64,000 bases of DNA. Origin: Hanleya hanleyi. Lineage: Eukaryota > Mollusca > Polyplacophora > Lepidopleurida > Hanleyidae. Under the pieces are notes generated by a model. It was not told the origin of the DNA. It searched no databases and was given only the letters and a program-made list of their open reading frames with translations. The translations under genes were made by a program, and so were the position numbers. Shown in pieces: positions 1 through 8,990 of this stretch. Numbering within the stretch: position 1 is the first letter of the stretch; every line of letters begins with the position of its first letter. Location of the stretch: NCBI GenBank assembly GCA_036873755.1, contig JAVTVY010037269.1, positions 1 through 64,000 of the forward strand, in the 5' to 3' direction.

Positions 1-105
1 ACGGACTTTACCGAAAAGACACGGACGTACCCGAAAAGACACGGACTTTACCGAAAAGACACGGGCTTTACCGAAAAGACACGGACGGACCCGAAAAGAC
101 ACGAA
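1..105. repeat. 20-bp minisatellite, about five copies
   Basis: Five consecutive 20-bp units of the type ACGGACTTTACCGAAAAGAC, with variation in the middle (CTTTA, CGTAC, CGGAC). The array runs off the left edge of the window, so its full copy number is unknown. Because 20 is not a multiple of three, the units are stop-free in more than one frame and no reading frame is favoured. Confidence 0.9.
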
Positions 106-178
106 GGTGAACGCCATTGTGGGAAACCCCCACAGACAGGTCAGTACATGCATTCCTATGTTGTTCACGCATAATAAA
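1..178 (+). terminator. possible 3' end of an upstream viral gene with poly(A) signal
   Basis: A reading frame is open from position 1 to a TAA at 172-174, which overlaps an AATAAA poly(A) signal at 173-178. That overlap of stop and poly(A) signal would suit a compact viral gene ending here. A second frame is also open to about 197, so the coding claim is weak. The poly(A) hexamer itself is clear. Confidence 0.3.
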
Positions 179-298
179 AGGATTGATCTGTAATCTATGT
201 TGGTGTTGCTCTCTGTTTTTGGACTAACCCATCAGAATAGTACGTATCACGGACTACACCCGTAGAGCTACATCTAGGCGCACATGTGTGACCTGGTC

Positions 299-305
299 TA
301 TAAAA
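299..305 (+). promoter_or_regulatory. TATA box upstream of the 352 gene
   Basis: TATAAAA, 53 bp before the ATG at 352. It is the first of a series of TATA-like boxes at similar distances from start codons in this element. Confidence 0.6.
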
Positions 306-351
306 CACGTCTCTCTGGATCGTACACCTTCATTTCTACGGTTGCAGAGCC

Positions 352-678
352 ATGACGGAGACCCAACCCTATGCGACTCGCATTTTACAGCATGCCACCG
401 TGGTGAATTCATTCACGGGTTACCGAGCAGTGGTCCGGTCCATGTTTGCAGATGGCGACGACAACGAGGGACGACGCCAGATCCTGAACGAGTTCACAGA
501 AGCGGTCCTCCACAGAGTGCACTCGATGGAGAGGCGTGCCATCACTCACCACTACTGGACTATGACAGCCATCCTTGATGCTCGCGCTATGGACCAGGAG
601 CGCTCACGCCGGAACCAGCGCCGGCTGGTTGGCCTCACACTAGTCTGTGCCCTATTGACCCTGGCGCTGTGGTATTGA
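352..678 (+). CDS. small tail-anchored membrane protein of the Polinton
   Basis: An open frame of 108 residues in an accessory position of the Polinton, of unknown function. Residues 1-88 are hydrophilic and carry many Arg/His. Residues 91-108 are a single hydrophobic helix (LVGLTLVCALLTLALWY) at the very C-terminus, preceded by a run of arginines (RSRRNQRR), which is the layout of a tail-anchored or type II membrane protein with the positive side in the cytoplasm. There is no signal peptide. The start is the first ATG after the TATA box at 299. The next gene's TATA box (689) begins 11 bp past the stop. I do not recognise a family, and the role in the virion or host membrane is undetermined. 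Confidence 0.55.
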   Translation: MTETQPYATRILQHATVVNSFTGYRAVVRSMFADGDDNEGRRQILNEFTEAVLHRVHSMERRAITHHYWTMTAILDARAMDQERSRRNQRRLVGLTLVCALLTLALWY

Positions 679-688
679 CAGTGGGGAC

Positions 689-696
689 TATAAATA
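689..696 (+). promoter_or_regulatory. TATA box upstream of the split gene at 747
   Basis: TATAAATA, 58 bp before the ATG at 747. The same octamer followed by CGAG occurs before the paralogous gene at 3,696, so promoter and gene were duplicated together. Confidence 0.65.
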
Positions 697-746
697 CGAG
701 GGTCAGACAGAATGTGTGTCATTCACCGTTCGACATTGGACCAAGC

Positions 747-3669
747 ATGTCACCCGTCCTACGAGCCATCCTGCCCCTTACACCCCGGGTGGGGTTACAC
801 GTCTATGAAGATAAAGTCACCCTGGTGGAATTACAACACATATAAGGGAAGTGGGAAGAGGTACCGACATACTGACTGCGTCACATGACTTCACAGAATA
901 GTCTTCTGGTTAACCTATTCTAAAGCACATACCAAGAATCTAACAATTCATGATATGTGTTGTATCTCAGGTATGCTTTTATTGTACCTGTTCATGTGGC
1001 AACTTGGATGATATGACCACACGGCCCCTAGCACCGGCATAAGCGGTATTAGATGCAAATCTAGAGAGCTATGATGGAAATGCTCTGACAACTCGTATAC
1101 TGGTAATTGGTGAGCTGTTTCGCTGTGACAACTCGTACATTGGAGATTGGTGAGCTGTATCGTCGTCAGATGTAAATGACGGCATTTAACACAAAAGACT
1201 AGTCTGTAAGGCCCGATGTCGACCCAGCATCAACTTCCCACAAATGCCAACATATATCAAAGACCAAAAGGTCTGTACAGGGGGCGGGCCTCGGGGACGA
1301 AACGTCCACCAGCAGAATCTCGCCATATACAGGAAAAAATTACAACACATATAAGGGAAGTGGGAAGAGGTGCCGACATACTGACTGCGTCACATGACTT
1401 CACAGAATAGTCTTCTGGTTAACCTATTCTAAAGCACATACCAAGAATCTAACAATTCGTGATATGTGTTGTATCTCAGGTACGCTTTTATTGTACCTGT
1501 TCATGTGGCAACTTGGATGATATGACCACACGGCCCCTAGCACCGGCATAAGCGGTATTAGATACAAATCTAGAGAGCTATGATGGAAATGCTCTGACAA
1601 CTCGTATACTGGTAATTGGTGAGCTGTTTCGCTGTGACAACTCGTACATTGGAGATTGGTGAGCTGTATCGTCGTCAGATGTAAATGACGGCATTTAACA
1701 CAAAAGACTAGTCTGTAAGACCCGATGTCGACCCAGCATCAACTTCCCACAAATGCCAACATATATCAAAGACCAAAAGGTCTGTACAGGGGGCGGGCCT
1801 CGGGGACGAAACGTCCACCAGCAGAATCTCGCCATATACAGGAAAAATTACAACACATATAAGGGAAGTGGGAAGAGGTGCCGACATACTGACTGCGTCA
1901 CATGACTTCACAGAATAGTCTTCTGGTTAACCTATTCTAAAGCACATACCAAGAATCTAACGATTCGTGATATGTGTTGTATCTCAGGTACGCTTTTATT
2001 GTACCTGTTCATCTGGCAACATGGATGATATGACCATACGGCCCCTAGCACCGGCATCAGCGGTATTAGATATAAATCTAGAGAGCTATGATGGAAATGC
2101 TCGGACAACTCGTATACTCGTCATTGGAGAGCTGTTTCGCAGTGACAACTTGTACATTGGAGATTGGTGAGCTGTATCGTCGTCAGATGTAAATGGCGGC
2201 AATTAACACAAAAGATTAGTCTGTAAGACCCGATGTCGTCCCACCATCAACTTCCCACAAATGCCAACATATATCAAAGACCAAAAGGTCTGTTCAGGGG
2301 GCGGGCCTCGGGAACGAAATGTTCACCAGGAGAATCTCGCCATATACAGGTAAAAATTACATCACATATAAGGGAAGTGGAAAGAGGTGCCGACATACTG
2401 ACTGCGTCATATGACTTCACGGAATAGTCTTCTGGTAAATGTATTCTAAAGCAGATACCCAGAATCTAACAATTCGTGATATGTGTTGTATCTCAGGCCG
2501 CACTATTATATACATTCTAAGTGTGGCAACAGATGATGATCCATACGGTGCTAGCTTGAAGCATAAGCGGTATTAGATACAAATCTAGAGAGCTATGATG
2601 AAATCTCTGACAGCTCGTATACTGGTAATTGGTGAGCTGTTTCGCTGTGACAACTCGTACTTTGGAGATTGGTGAGCTGTATCGTCGTCAGATGTAAATG
2701 ACGGCAATTAACACAAAAGACCAGTCTGTAAGGCCCGATGTCGACCCAGCATCAACTTCCCACAAATGCCAACGTATATCAAAGACCAAAAGGTCTGTAC
2801 AGGGGGCGGGCCTCGGGGACGAAACGTCCACCAGCAGAATCTCGCCATATACAGGGAAAAATTACAACACATATAAGGGTAGTGGGAAGAGGTGCCGACA
2901 TACTGACTGCGTCACATGACTTCACAGAATAGTCTTCTGGTTAACCTATTCTAAAGCACATACCAAGAATCTAACAATTCATGATATGTGTTGTATCTCA
3001 GGTACGCTTTTATTGTACCTGTTCATGTGGCAACTTGGATGATATGACCACACGGCCCCTAGCACCGGCATAGCGGTATTAGATACAAATCTAGAGCTAT
3101 GATGGAAATGCTCTGACAACTCGTATACTGGTAATTGGTGAGCTGTTTCGCTGTGACAACTCGTACATTGGAGATTGGTGAGCTGTATCGTCGTCAGATG
3201 TAAATGACGGCATTTAACACAAAAGACTAGTCTGTAAGACCCGATGTCCGTGGAGACAAACCGTGGAGTTTGCTGGTCGCCCGCTGAGACCGTATCGAAT
3301 ACGGTGACGCTACACCGTGACGGCTGGACCAAATTTAAACGGGTGTTGAGCGGCGAGCTCGATGGACACGTCATCCACATAGACAATGCCATCTACGTAT
3401 ACCGTGGACCATTCTTCCCACGTCTGGGCCGCTACCAAGATGCTACGCGAAGCTTCACCCTAGACCCCGATCTGTGGACAGCCTTCGAGAAAGTGGTGTC
3501 TATCGTGGACCAGCTGTTTACACCGGACGAGCGGTCATCAGACGCGTTGGAGTGGGCTCGTGCCCTGAGAGAATCGGCGGCAGAACCCAATGAACAACTA
3601 CATGAACCCGACGACGATGCCATTGATTACCCGGCTACACTCAACCAGCCCAGTGATATGACCACCTGA
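747..3669 (+). pseudogene. unknown Polinton protein (paralogue 1), split by a repeat array
   Basis: The N-terminal 28 codons lie at 747-830, and the rest of the protein resumes at about 3,249-3,669. In between sits the 2.4-kb repeat array. The match to paralogue 2 (3,753-4,201) shows this: both share the N-terminal pattern LTPxVxLHVYxDKV, then GWTKFKRVLSGELDG, RGPFF and a C-terminal segment ending in an acidic tail. The segment FTLDPDLW...FEKVVSIVDQL faintly resembles the end of the PC4 single-stranded-DNA-binding fold (strand then helix), but that is only an impression. In frame from 830 the reading stops at 843-845 inside the repeat, so the gene is broken. The distal part could still start from the repeat-derived ATG at 3,244. 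Confidence 0.6.
831..3243. repeat. tandem array of ~508-bp units inserted in a viral gene
   Basis: Units begin with TACAACACATATAAGG at about 832, 1,341, 1,849, 2,358 and 2,863 (spacing 505-509 bp). Each has a ~375-bp core followed by a ~133-bp spacer; the last core is not followed by a full spacer. Inside each core is a short internal duplication of a segment starting TGACAACTCGTA. The array is flanked by GTGGA on both sides (826-830 region on the left, about 3,249-3,253 on the right), which would be a 5-bp target duplication. The unit has no long ORF and no clear terminal inverted repeat. A tandem-core non-autonomous element is the best description. Confidence 0.85.
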
Positions 3670-3695
3670 TCCTTTTGATCTCACGGGGTTGTCCC

Positions 3696-3703
3696 TATAA
3701 ATA
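3696..3703 (+). promoter_or_regulatory. TATA box upstream of paralogue 2
   Basis: TATAAATA, 57 bp before the ATG at 3,753, in the same sequence context (CTATAAATACGAG) as the box at 689. Confidence 0.65.
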
Positions 3704-3752
3704 CGAGAAACAGTCAACTCTGGTACCATTCACGTACTGACCATGGCGGAGC

Positions 3753-4201
3753 ATGATACTGGCGTATCTCAGCTTGACCCCCGAGGTTTTCCTGCACGTG
3801 TATGCGGATAAGGTCGATATCATGGAGGAGGTGGGAGACACGGACCCTACACAACCGTGCCCGGCTCACATTCGTCTCTCCCGGGAGGGCTGGACCAAAT
3901 TCAAACGGGTGTTGTCTGGTGAACTGGACGGCGACCTCATCCACTTGTGTCACGATGTGTACATCCGACGCGGCCCTTTCTTTGCTCAATTGGCTCGGCT
4001 AGATGGGGGTACAGTGCATTTACCCTTCACCCTGATCTATGGTCTGCATTGGAAGATGCCGTGGTAGATGTGGATCAAGTGCTTATCAAGCGGTCATCAG
4101 ACGAGTTGGACTGGTCATTTGCCATGGACACTGTGAAAGCCAATGAAGAAAATCAGAAAGAAACTCCGGCCCAAGATATACCCGTTATAAATAAACGATA
4201 G
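3753..4201 (+). pseudogene. unknown Polinton protein (paralogue 2), frameshifted
   Basis: This is a tandem paralogue of the split gene before it. Frame 1 runs from the ATG at 3,753 through LTPEVFLHVYADKV and GWTKFKRVLSGELDG to a stop after about 4,065. The homologous C-terminal half (FTLHPDLW...DVDQVLIK and the acidic tail) is in a different frame that ends with TAG at 4,199-4,201. The frame change falls at about 4,005-4,025. I chose 3,753 rather than the ATG at 3,743 because the former aligns with the start of paralogue 1. Function is unknown; the resemblance of the C-terminal strand-helix to PC4-type coactivators is weak. Confidence 0.6.
4186..4193 (+). promoter_or_regulatory. TATA box upstream of the integrase
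   Basis: TATAAATA, 44 bp before the integrase ATG at 4,230. It overlaps the last codons of the preceding gene. Confidence 0.6.
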
Positions 4202-4229
4202 AGCCAGGGTGCATCATCATTTTGTCACC

Positions 4230-5677
4230 ATGAAGCTCTGGGAGAAGGTGCTGGATAACTTATACTACAGTCCCGACAGTCCGGCGGCCTATAGTGCATT
4301 GTCGGCTCTCTATCGAGCGGCCAAACCCCAGGGGATAGAACGTGCCCAAGTCCGAGATTGGTTAAGAAGACAAGACACCTATACCTTACATCGATCTGTC
4401 CGTCGCCATTTTCTACGGAACCGGATCATCGTGGGAGGAATAGATGCCCAGTGGCAAGCGGATTTGGTCAATATGAGCGCCTTTGCCAAACACAACGATG
4501 AGAATCGGTATATCTTGACGTGCATCGATATCCTATCCAAGTATGCGTGGGTGGTACCCATCCGGACGAAAACAGGGGCAAATCTCATAGCGGCGTTCAA
4601 AGACATCTTCAAGACCGGGCGCAAACCTTTGTATTTGCAAACCGACGAAGGCACGGAATTCCTCAACAGACCGTTCCAAGCCTTTCTCAAGAAACAGAAA
4701 GGTGTTTTTCTTCCGCCATTACCCAACGAGTACAACACATATAAGGGAAGTGGGAAGAGGTGCCGACATACTGACTGCGTCATGACTTCACAGAATAGTC
4801 TTCTGGTTAACCTATTCTAAGAAGCACATACCAAGAATCTAACGATTCCATATGATATGTGTTGTATCTCCGACGCACGCTTTTATTGTACCTGTTCATG
4901 TGGCAACTTGGATGATATGACCACACGGCCCTAGCACCGGCATAAGCGGTATTAGATACAAATCTAGAGAGCTATGATGGAAATGCTCTGACAACTCGTA
5001 TACTGGTAATTGGTGAGCTGTTTCGCTGTGACAACTCATTGCATTGGAGATTGGTGAGCTGTATCGTCGTCAGATGTAAATGACGGCATTTAACACAAAA
5101 GACCAAGGCTTCCGTGGTGGAGAGGTTCAACAGGACATTCAAAGGCCGCATGTATAAATATTTCACCTATAAGAATACAAGGCGGTACATCGATGTTCTC
5201 CCGAAACTGGTGAGGGTTACAATCGAGCCTATCATCGAAGTATAGAGAGAGCCCCCATTACCGTGACCCAACGCAATGAAGCCCAAGTCCGGCGTGTCTT
5301 GTACCCCAGGCCATCGCAGCGAACGACGAAGGCGGTGTACAAGGTCGGGGACCCTGTACGGATCAGTAAAGTCAAGGGCAAGTTCGAGAAAAGTTACTTG
5401 CCCAACTGGAGCGATGAGCACTTCCTGATTAAACGGCGCCTACCCCGACAGCGGCGAGTCTATGAACTGGAAGATCTCCAAGGGGAAACCGTTGCTGGGG
5501 ACGTTTTACGAGACGGAATTACAGCCTGTTGTAAAAACACAGCAAGACTACTACACGGTGGAGCAGATTTTGAAAACGGAACGTCGACGTGGCAAACTGT
5601 TTCATTTCGTGAAATGGCAAGGTTGGCCCAGTTCCTTCAATTCCTGGGTCGCGGCCAACCAGGTGAAACGACTATAA
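4230..5677 (+). pseudogene. Polinton integrase (rve core plus chromodomain), interrupted and frameshifted
   Basis: This encodes a retrovirus-like DDE integrase, which joins the linear element to host DNA in the nucleus. The N-terminal part (4,230-4,733) contains the region DTYTLHRSVRRHF, the core start WQADLVNMS (first catalytic Asp), YILTCIDILSKYAWVVP and LQTDEGTEF (second Asp). The segment with the third acidic residue follows at about 5,106 (KASVVERFN, Glu). A 370-bp repeat core (4,734-5,103) splits the gene between the two. A frameshift near 5,210-5,215 introduces a stop at 5,251-5,253, and another near 5,495-5,505 separates the linker from a C-terminal chromodomain (YYTVEQIL, HFVKWQGW, SFNSW; 5,545-5,674). 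Stop TAA is at 5,675-5,677. A chromodomain at this place is typical of Polinton integrases. The start at 4,230 (MKLWEKVL) is preferred over upstream in-frame codons because it follows the TATA box. Confidence 0.9.
4734..5103. repeat. single repeat core inserted in the integrase
   Basis: About 370 bp starting TACAACACATATAAGG and ending near AACACAAAAG, closely matching the cores of the array at 831-3,243. It interrupts the integrase between the second and third catalytic segments. No convincing target duplication is visible here (at most AG). It lacks the ~133-bp spacer found between array cores, which suggests the core alone is the mobile or recombining unit. Confidence 0.85.
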
Positions 5678-5678
5678 A
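5673..5678 (+). promoter_or_regulatory. TATA box overlapping the integrase stop
   Basis: TATAAA, sharing bases with the integrase stop codon TAA (5,675-5,677) and lying 55 bp before the ATG at 5,728. Confidence 0.6.
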
Positions 5679-5727
5679 GCCAGACACCACTGCCGTCCTC
5701 CTTCATTCCACGTCCGACCACAGTGCT

Positions 5728-6312
5728 ATGGACAAACAGCAGCTGCCTCTGAACACAGCGTCTCCCAAAACGCGCAAAGCACAAGTGGGCTTTGGGGTGC
5801 TATTGCTAACCCTGCTGAGTGTGTTGTACGGAGGTGTGTTTTACGACGTAGCCTATGTCAGCACGTTACTTAACCAACTGAGAACACCAGGCACCAGTGA
5901 AACCGGTCTACAGAGAGCACCAGTCGTATCGAGCCCAGTCACCACCACCACACCCCGTGTACAAGCCACGTCGAGCTCCACACCAAGCTCTACACCTACA
6001 CCAAGTACGCCCACTACGTCTGAACACCCACCGGATTTCATCCCTCACAGTGAACCGACAGCGACGACCCACGTTGTACCCACCCCCAGCACCATCCCTG
6101 ACAGTGAACAGACAACGACGACCGACGTTGTACCCACCACCACTCCAGTTCACTCGTACGAAATTTACAAGAGCGAGTTACCACGACAACGGATACACCT
6201 CGAACCATGGACCCTGGGTGGCAGCATCCCTTCACTTGCGTCATCGCAGGACCGACGGGTTCCGGCAAAACGCACTTCGTCAGGAAGCTCCTTCAACACG
6301 CCGACAGCATGA
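5728..6312 (+). CDS. type II membrane protein with Thr/Pro-rich mucin-like stalk
   Basis: An open frame of 194 residues. Residues 1-18 are basic and polar, residues 19-38 form one transmembrane segment (QVGFGVLLLTLLSVLYGGVF), and about residues 60-145 are dominated by Thr, Ser and Pro. This is the layout of a type II membrane protein with a heavily O-glycosylated stalk. Two 18-residue tandem repeats (54 bp each, about 6,043-6,150) contain HVVPTP and DVVPTT. The start is the first ATG after the TATA box at 5,673. The C-terminal ~35 codons overlap the start of the ATPase gene (6,207) in another frame, so the C-terminus may be altered by decay. I do not recognise a family; a virion-surface or host-membrane role is inference. 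Confidence 0.55.
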   Translation: MDKQQLPLNTASPKTRKAQVGFGVLLLTLLSVLYGGVFYDVAYVSTLLNQLRTPGTSETGLQRAPVVSSPVTTTTPRVQATSSSTPSSTPTPSTPTTSEHPPDFIPHSEPTATTHVVPTPSTIPDSEQTTTTDVVPTTTPVHSYEIYKSELPRQRIHLEPWTLGGSIPSLASSQDRRVPAKRTSSGSSFNTPTA

Positions 6313-6815
6313 TCACCCCACCTATTGCCCGAGTCGTGTGGTGTTACGGAGAATGGCAGGAAGCGTATGCAGCAATGCCCCACATCACGTTCGTGGAAGG
6401 CCTACCCAACCTGGCCGATTTGGAACCCGACACCTTGGTGGTTCTGGATGATCTCATGGCGGAGACGGATGCGCGGGTCACCCAACTCTTTACCAAAGGC
6501 AGCCATCATCGACGGCTCAGCATCATCTACATTGTGCAGAATCTGTTCAGTAAAAACAAAGAACATCGGAATATCAGCTTAAATGCCCACTACCTGGTGG
6601 TCTTCAAAAACCCGAGAGATACCACTCAACTGCTGCACCTGGCGAGACAGATGTATCCCGGCCGCACACCGTTTGCGTTGGAAGCCTTCAAAGATGCCAC
6701 AACCCCTCAGCACGGGTATATGCTCTTCGACCTCAAGCAAGCCACCCCCGACCACCTTCGACTACGGACCGGCATCTTTCCCGGAGAGGCCCACCACGTG
6801 TACATGCAAAAATAA
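6207..6815 (+). CDS. Polinton packaging ATPase (FtsK/HerA, A32-like)
   Basis: An intact 202-residue NTPase. Walker A is GPTGSGKT at residues 15-22, and Walker B is LVVLDD at 77-82 followed by LMAE. A later segment, IYIVQNLFSKNK, fits the sensor region of the family. Viral ATPases of this class pump genomic DNA into preformed capsids. The length suits Polinton ATPases, which are short single-domain proteins. The ATG at 6,207 lies a few residues before the first core strand (HPFTCVIAG). The start lies inside the end of the preceding membrane-protein frame, and a poly(A) signal follows at 6,875. No frameshift is seen, in contrast to most neighbours. Confidence 0.9.
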   Translation: MDPGWQHPFTCVIAGPTGSGKTHFVRKLLQHADSMITPPIARVVWCYGEWQEAYAAMPHITFVEGLPNLADLEPDTLVVLDDLMAETDARVTQLFTKGSHHRRLSIIYIVQNLFSKNKEHRNISLNAHYLVVFKNPRDTTQLLHLARQMYPGRTPFALEAFKDATTPQHGYMLFDLKQATPDHLRLRTGIFPGEAHHVYMQK

Positions 6816-6874
6816 TGTAAACACACCCACAGTGGCTCCCCCAGCTTGGGTCTGTGTGTTTGATGATGGGGAAT

Positions 6875-6880
6875 AATAAA
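6875..6880 (+). terminator. poly(A) signal after the ATPase
   Basis: AATAAA about 60 bp beyond the ATPase stop, within GGGGAATAATAAAAAG. It would end the integrase-to-ATPase group of genes before the late structural group. Confidence 0.55.
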
Positions 6881-6966
6881 AAGAATGAATACCACAGCAG
6901 GGTTGACTTTGTCTCTGAGGTAGATAAAAAGAGCAGCGTTGTGGGTTCTGGCATTAGTTGTACAGG

Positions 6967-7307
6967 ATGTCTGCGCGAGTACGGAAGCACGCTCCCACGC
7001 TCCGTGTATTGAAGACGGCCCCACCCGAGTTAGTCCGAACCATTGTACGCGGTGCGGACCCTGACCTTGTACGCTGTCTGTGCGAGATCGGGTACAACCT
7101 GTTACAAGGCAACGTACCACTGACTCCGGCTCAGAAGACCAAGTTGACCAAGCATAAGACAGGTCTCCGAACCCTAGTCCAGAAGCGAGTCTCTCAAACA
7201 CAAAAGAAAAGGTGTTACAGAAAGGCGGCTTTCTCGGGGCCATCTTAGCACCGTTGGCCGCTTCTGTGTTGGGTCCAGTATTGGGTGGACTCTTCGGCCG
7301 ACAATGA
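6967..7307 (+). pseudogene. small putative virion protein with glycine-rich hydrophobic tail, frameshifted
   Basis: The ATG at 6,967 opens a basic protein (MSARVRKHAPTLRVL, then NLLQGNVPLTPAQKTKL). In this frame it ends at 7,246-7,248 after a non-conserved tail. A different frame, entered at about 7,203-7,215 in an A-rich stretch, reads a hydrophobic glycine/leucine-rich tail (GGFLGAIL) to a TGA at 7,305-7,307. That stop overlaps the next ATG at 7,304. A compact gene ending in such a tail is a recurrent small Polinton protein, so a one-base slip in the A-run probably broke the gene. Its function is not known to me; a structural or membrane-active role is inference. A GATAAAA box lies about 43 bp upstream. 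Confidence 0.6.
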
Positions 7308-8170
7308 ACCACACGAAAAAAATGGTCCTCGTCGAACCACGGTTCCTGCAAAACCTCCAATCACCCTACCCTGTCCCACCTACGGTGAAGACCATAAACA
7401 CCCTCGATGGAGAGATGCAACAGATCTTAGAGACCGGGGTTAAGCGACAGTGAGAAAGTACAACGGTACAATGAGACGCTTCAACGGTACATGACGTTCA
7501 TGGACCAATACAAAACTCGCTCTACCCCAGCAACAGCACCACCACCACCACCACGTGACAGGCCGCCGACCTCAGCACCGTTCCAACAGCCGGGTGGGGT
7601 AGCCCCCACAGCCCCACAGTGGGTGGAAGACGAAGTGCTGAAGAGTGTACCTGCATCGTTCAAGAAACAAGCTGGCCTGGTATTACAACGGATGAAACCG
7701 AATCCTAACATGACTTGGAATGATAAAGGCGAACTCCTGGTACAGAATCAGGTGGTCCCCGGGACCCACATGACGGATTTAGTGAATGATCTGATGCGTC
7801 AACGCAGATCGCACACGGATCCTCGAGGATGGGAGGTCTTCGCTCATGGCTTGAAAGGCATGCATGTACCACAGGAATTGGTGGGGAACCCCCACCGCTG
7901 GGCCTTTATGCAGCGTGACTCACCGACTCGTGCACCACGACTCTCACCACAACCTTCTTGGGAAGCCAACTGGGAACCGGAGTCACCCCCCAAAACTCCA
8001 CCACCACCACAACGGGCACCTTCTTTTCAGACCTTTAAAAAACCACCCTCGATCAGGACACCCCACCCTCGATCAGGACACCCCACATCTCCAGAGCCGT
8101 GACACGTAGCAAGTCAACGCGACGAACACGACGCCGGACGCAACCGCCCAAGGCCTGGAACACCTATTAA
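7304..8170 (+). pseudogene. Polinton accessory virion-type protein, two frame changes
   Basis: The ATG at 7,304 overlaps the previous stop (ATGA). The frame reads MVLVEPRFL and TINTLDGEMQQIL, then meets TGA at 7,451-7,453. Immediately after, another frame continues with YNETLQRYMTFMDQYKT and stays open to 8,102, through a proline-rich middle and a conserved block (LLVQNQVVPGTHMTDLVNDLMR). The open frame ends at 8,100-8,102 just after a duplicated ~20-bp segment (8,044-8,083). A third frame carries a very basic tail (RRTRRRTQ) to a TAA at 8,168-8,170. Frame changes at about 7,445-7,452 and near 8,040-8,090 are the simplest reading. The protein is widely seen in Polintons, but I know no established function. 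Confidence 0.6.
8044..8083. repeat. ~20-bp direct duplication in the accessory gene
   Basis: Two adjacent copies of CACCCTCGATCAGGACACCC. It sits where the reading frame of the accessory gene appears to change and may be the mutation responsible. Confidence 0.8.
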
Positions 8171-8172
8171 AA
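8165..8172 (+). promoter_or_regulatory. TATA-like box upstream of the penton gene
   Basis: TATTAAAA, 39 bp before the ATG at 8,204, overlapping the inferred stop of the preceding gene. It could drive the penton, basic protein, major capsid and protease cluster. Confidence 0.45.
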
Positions 8173-8203
8173 CCAACAGCAGCAGCAGGACAGCTCAGTC
8201 GCC

Positions 8204-8990
8204 ATGTTTTACCTGACCCTACCCAGTAACAGTTCGCTGGATGTGTTTCCTGACAACACCGTGGCCAAGTACGTCACCCAGTTACCGCAACCGTTACATT
8301 TACCTGGACGCTGGGAATGTGGCCTCGTGGATATCCAATACCCTTACTCGTGGTACAACGTGCGAGCCAATGAAGTGTGGTACGAGGTGACCTACGAAGG
8401 CAAAAACACCCGACTCATCCTGCCCGAAGGCCAATACGATACCCCCAAGGAGTTCATGGGTGGGCTGTCAAGACTGTTGCATTATAAGGCTCTACGGGAG
8501 GTGACGAATACTTCAAAACCCATCAAATCCTATCCCTTCAAGAATCACGTGGACTTCGATTACAACGCACACAACGACAAGGCAGAGCTTATCGTGACCG
8601 GCAAGGCGAGTGTCGTACTGAGTCCTATCCTACAGCAAATGCTGGGTTTCGATCTAAAGACGTTCGCTGGTCCCACCGAACACTTTGGCGAGATGCCGAT
8701 GGATATGAAGTCGGGTATGTACGGAATCTGTCTACTCGGACGTGGTGGACAACCACATCGTGGGCGATATCAACACACCTCTGTTACGGGTGGTCCCCAT
8801 TAAAAAGACGTATGGAGGTCAAGTCACCCACAGTTTCACCCACATGCTCTACTTGGCCGTACGACAAACTGACATCAACACGATCACGGTGGATATAAGA
8901 GATGACACGGGACGACCGGTGGCATTCGAACGAGGAAAAGTGGTGCTGACACTTCATTTTCGACAAGCACGTGCTCCCCACTTTGCATAA
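8204..8990 (+). pseudogene. penton-like minor capsid protein, frameshifted
   Basis: The first frame, from 8,204, reads MFYLTLPSNSSLDVFPDNT, then ALVDIQYP-like strand text (CGLVDIQYPYSWYNV) and continues to about 8,725 before losing similarity. The C-terminal part is in another frame, from about 8,730 (DVVDNHIVGD) through LLRVVPIKK to TAA at 8,988-8,990. The N-terminal pattern is that of the single jelly-roll minor capsid (penton) proteins of Polintons, which occupy the five-fold vertices. One inserted base near 8,720-8,732 explains the break. The stop overlaps the next ATG by one base, consistent with a tightly packed late cluster. Confidence 0.75.

Noticed and set aside
1..105. CRISPR-like array
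   Set aside because: Units are contiguous with no spacers; this is a minisatellite in eukaryotic DNA.
1216..2932. Repeated ~64-codon ORFs of similar sequence (1,216, 2,233, 2,738)
   Set aside because: They are the same stretch of the ~508-bp repeat read in successive copies; no start context or family similarity.
5908..6268. Minus-strand ORFs opposite the Thr-rich stalk
   Set aside because: Shadow frames of the repetitive ACC/CCA-rich coding strand.
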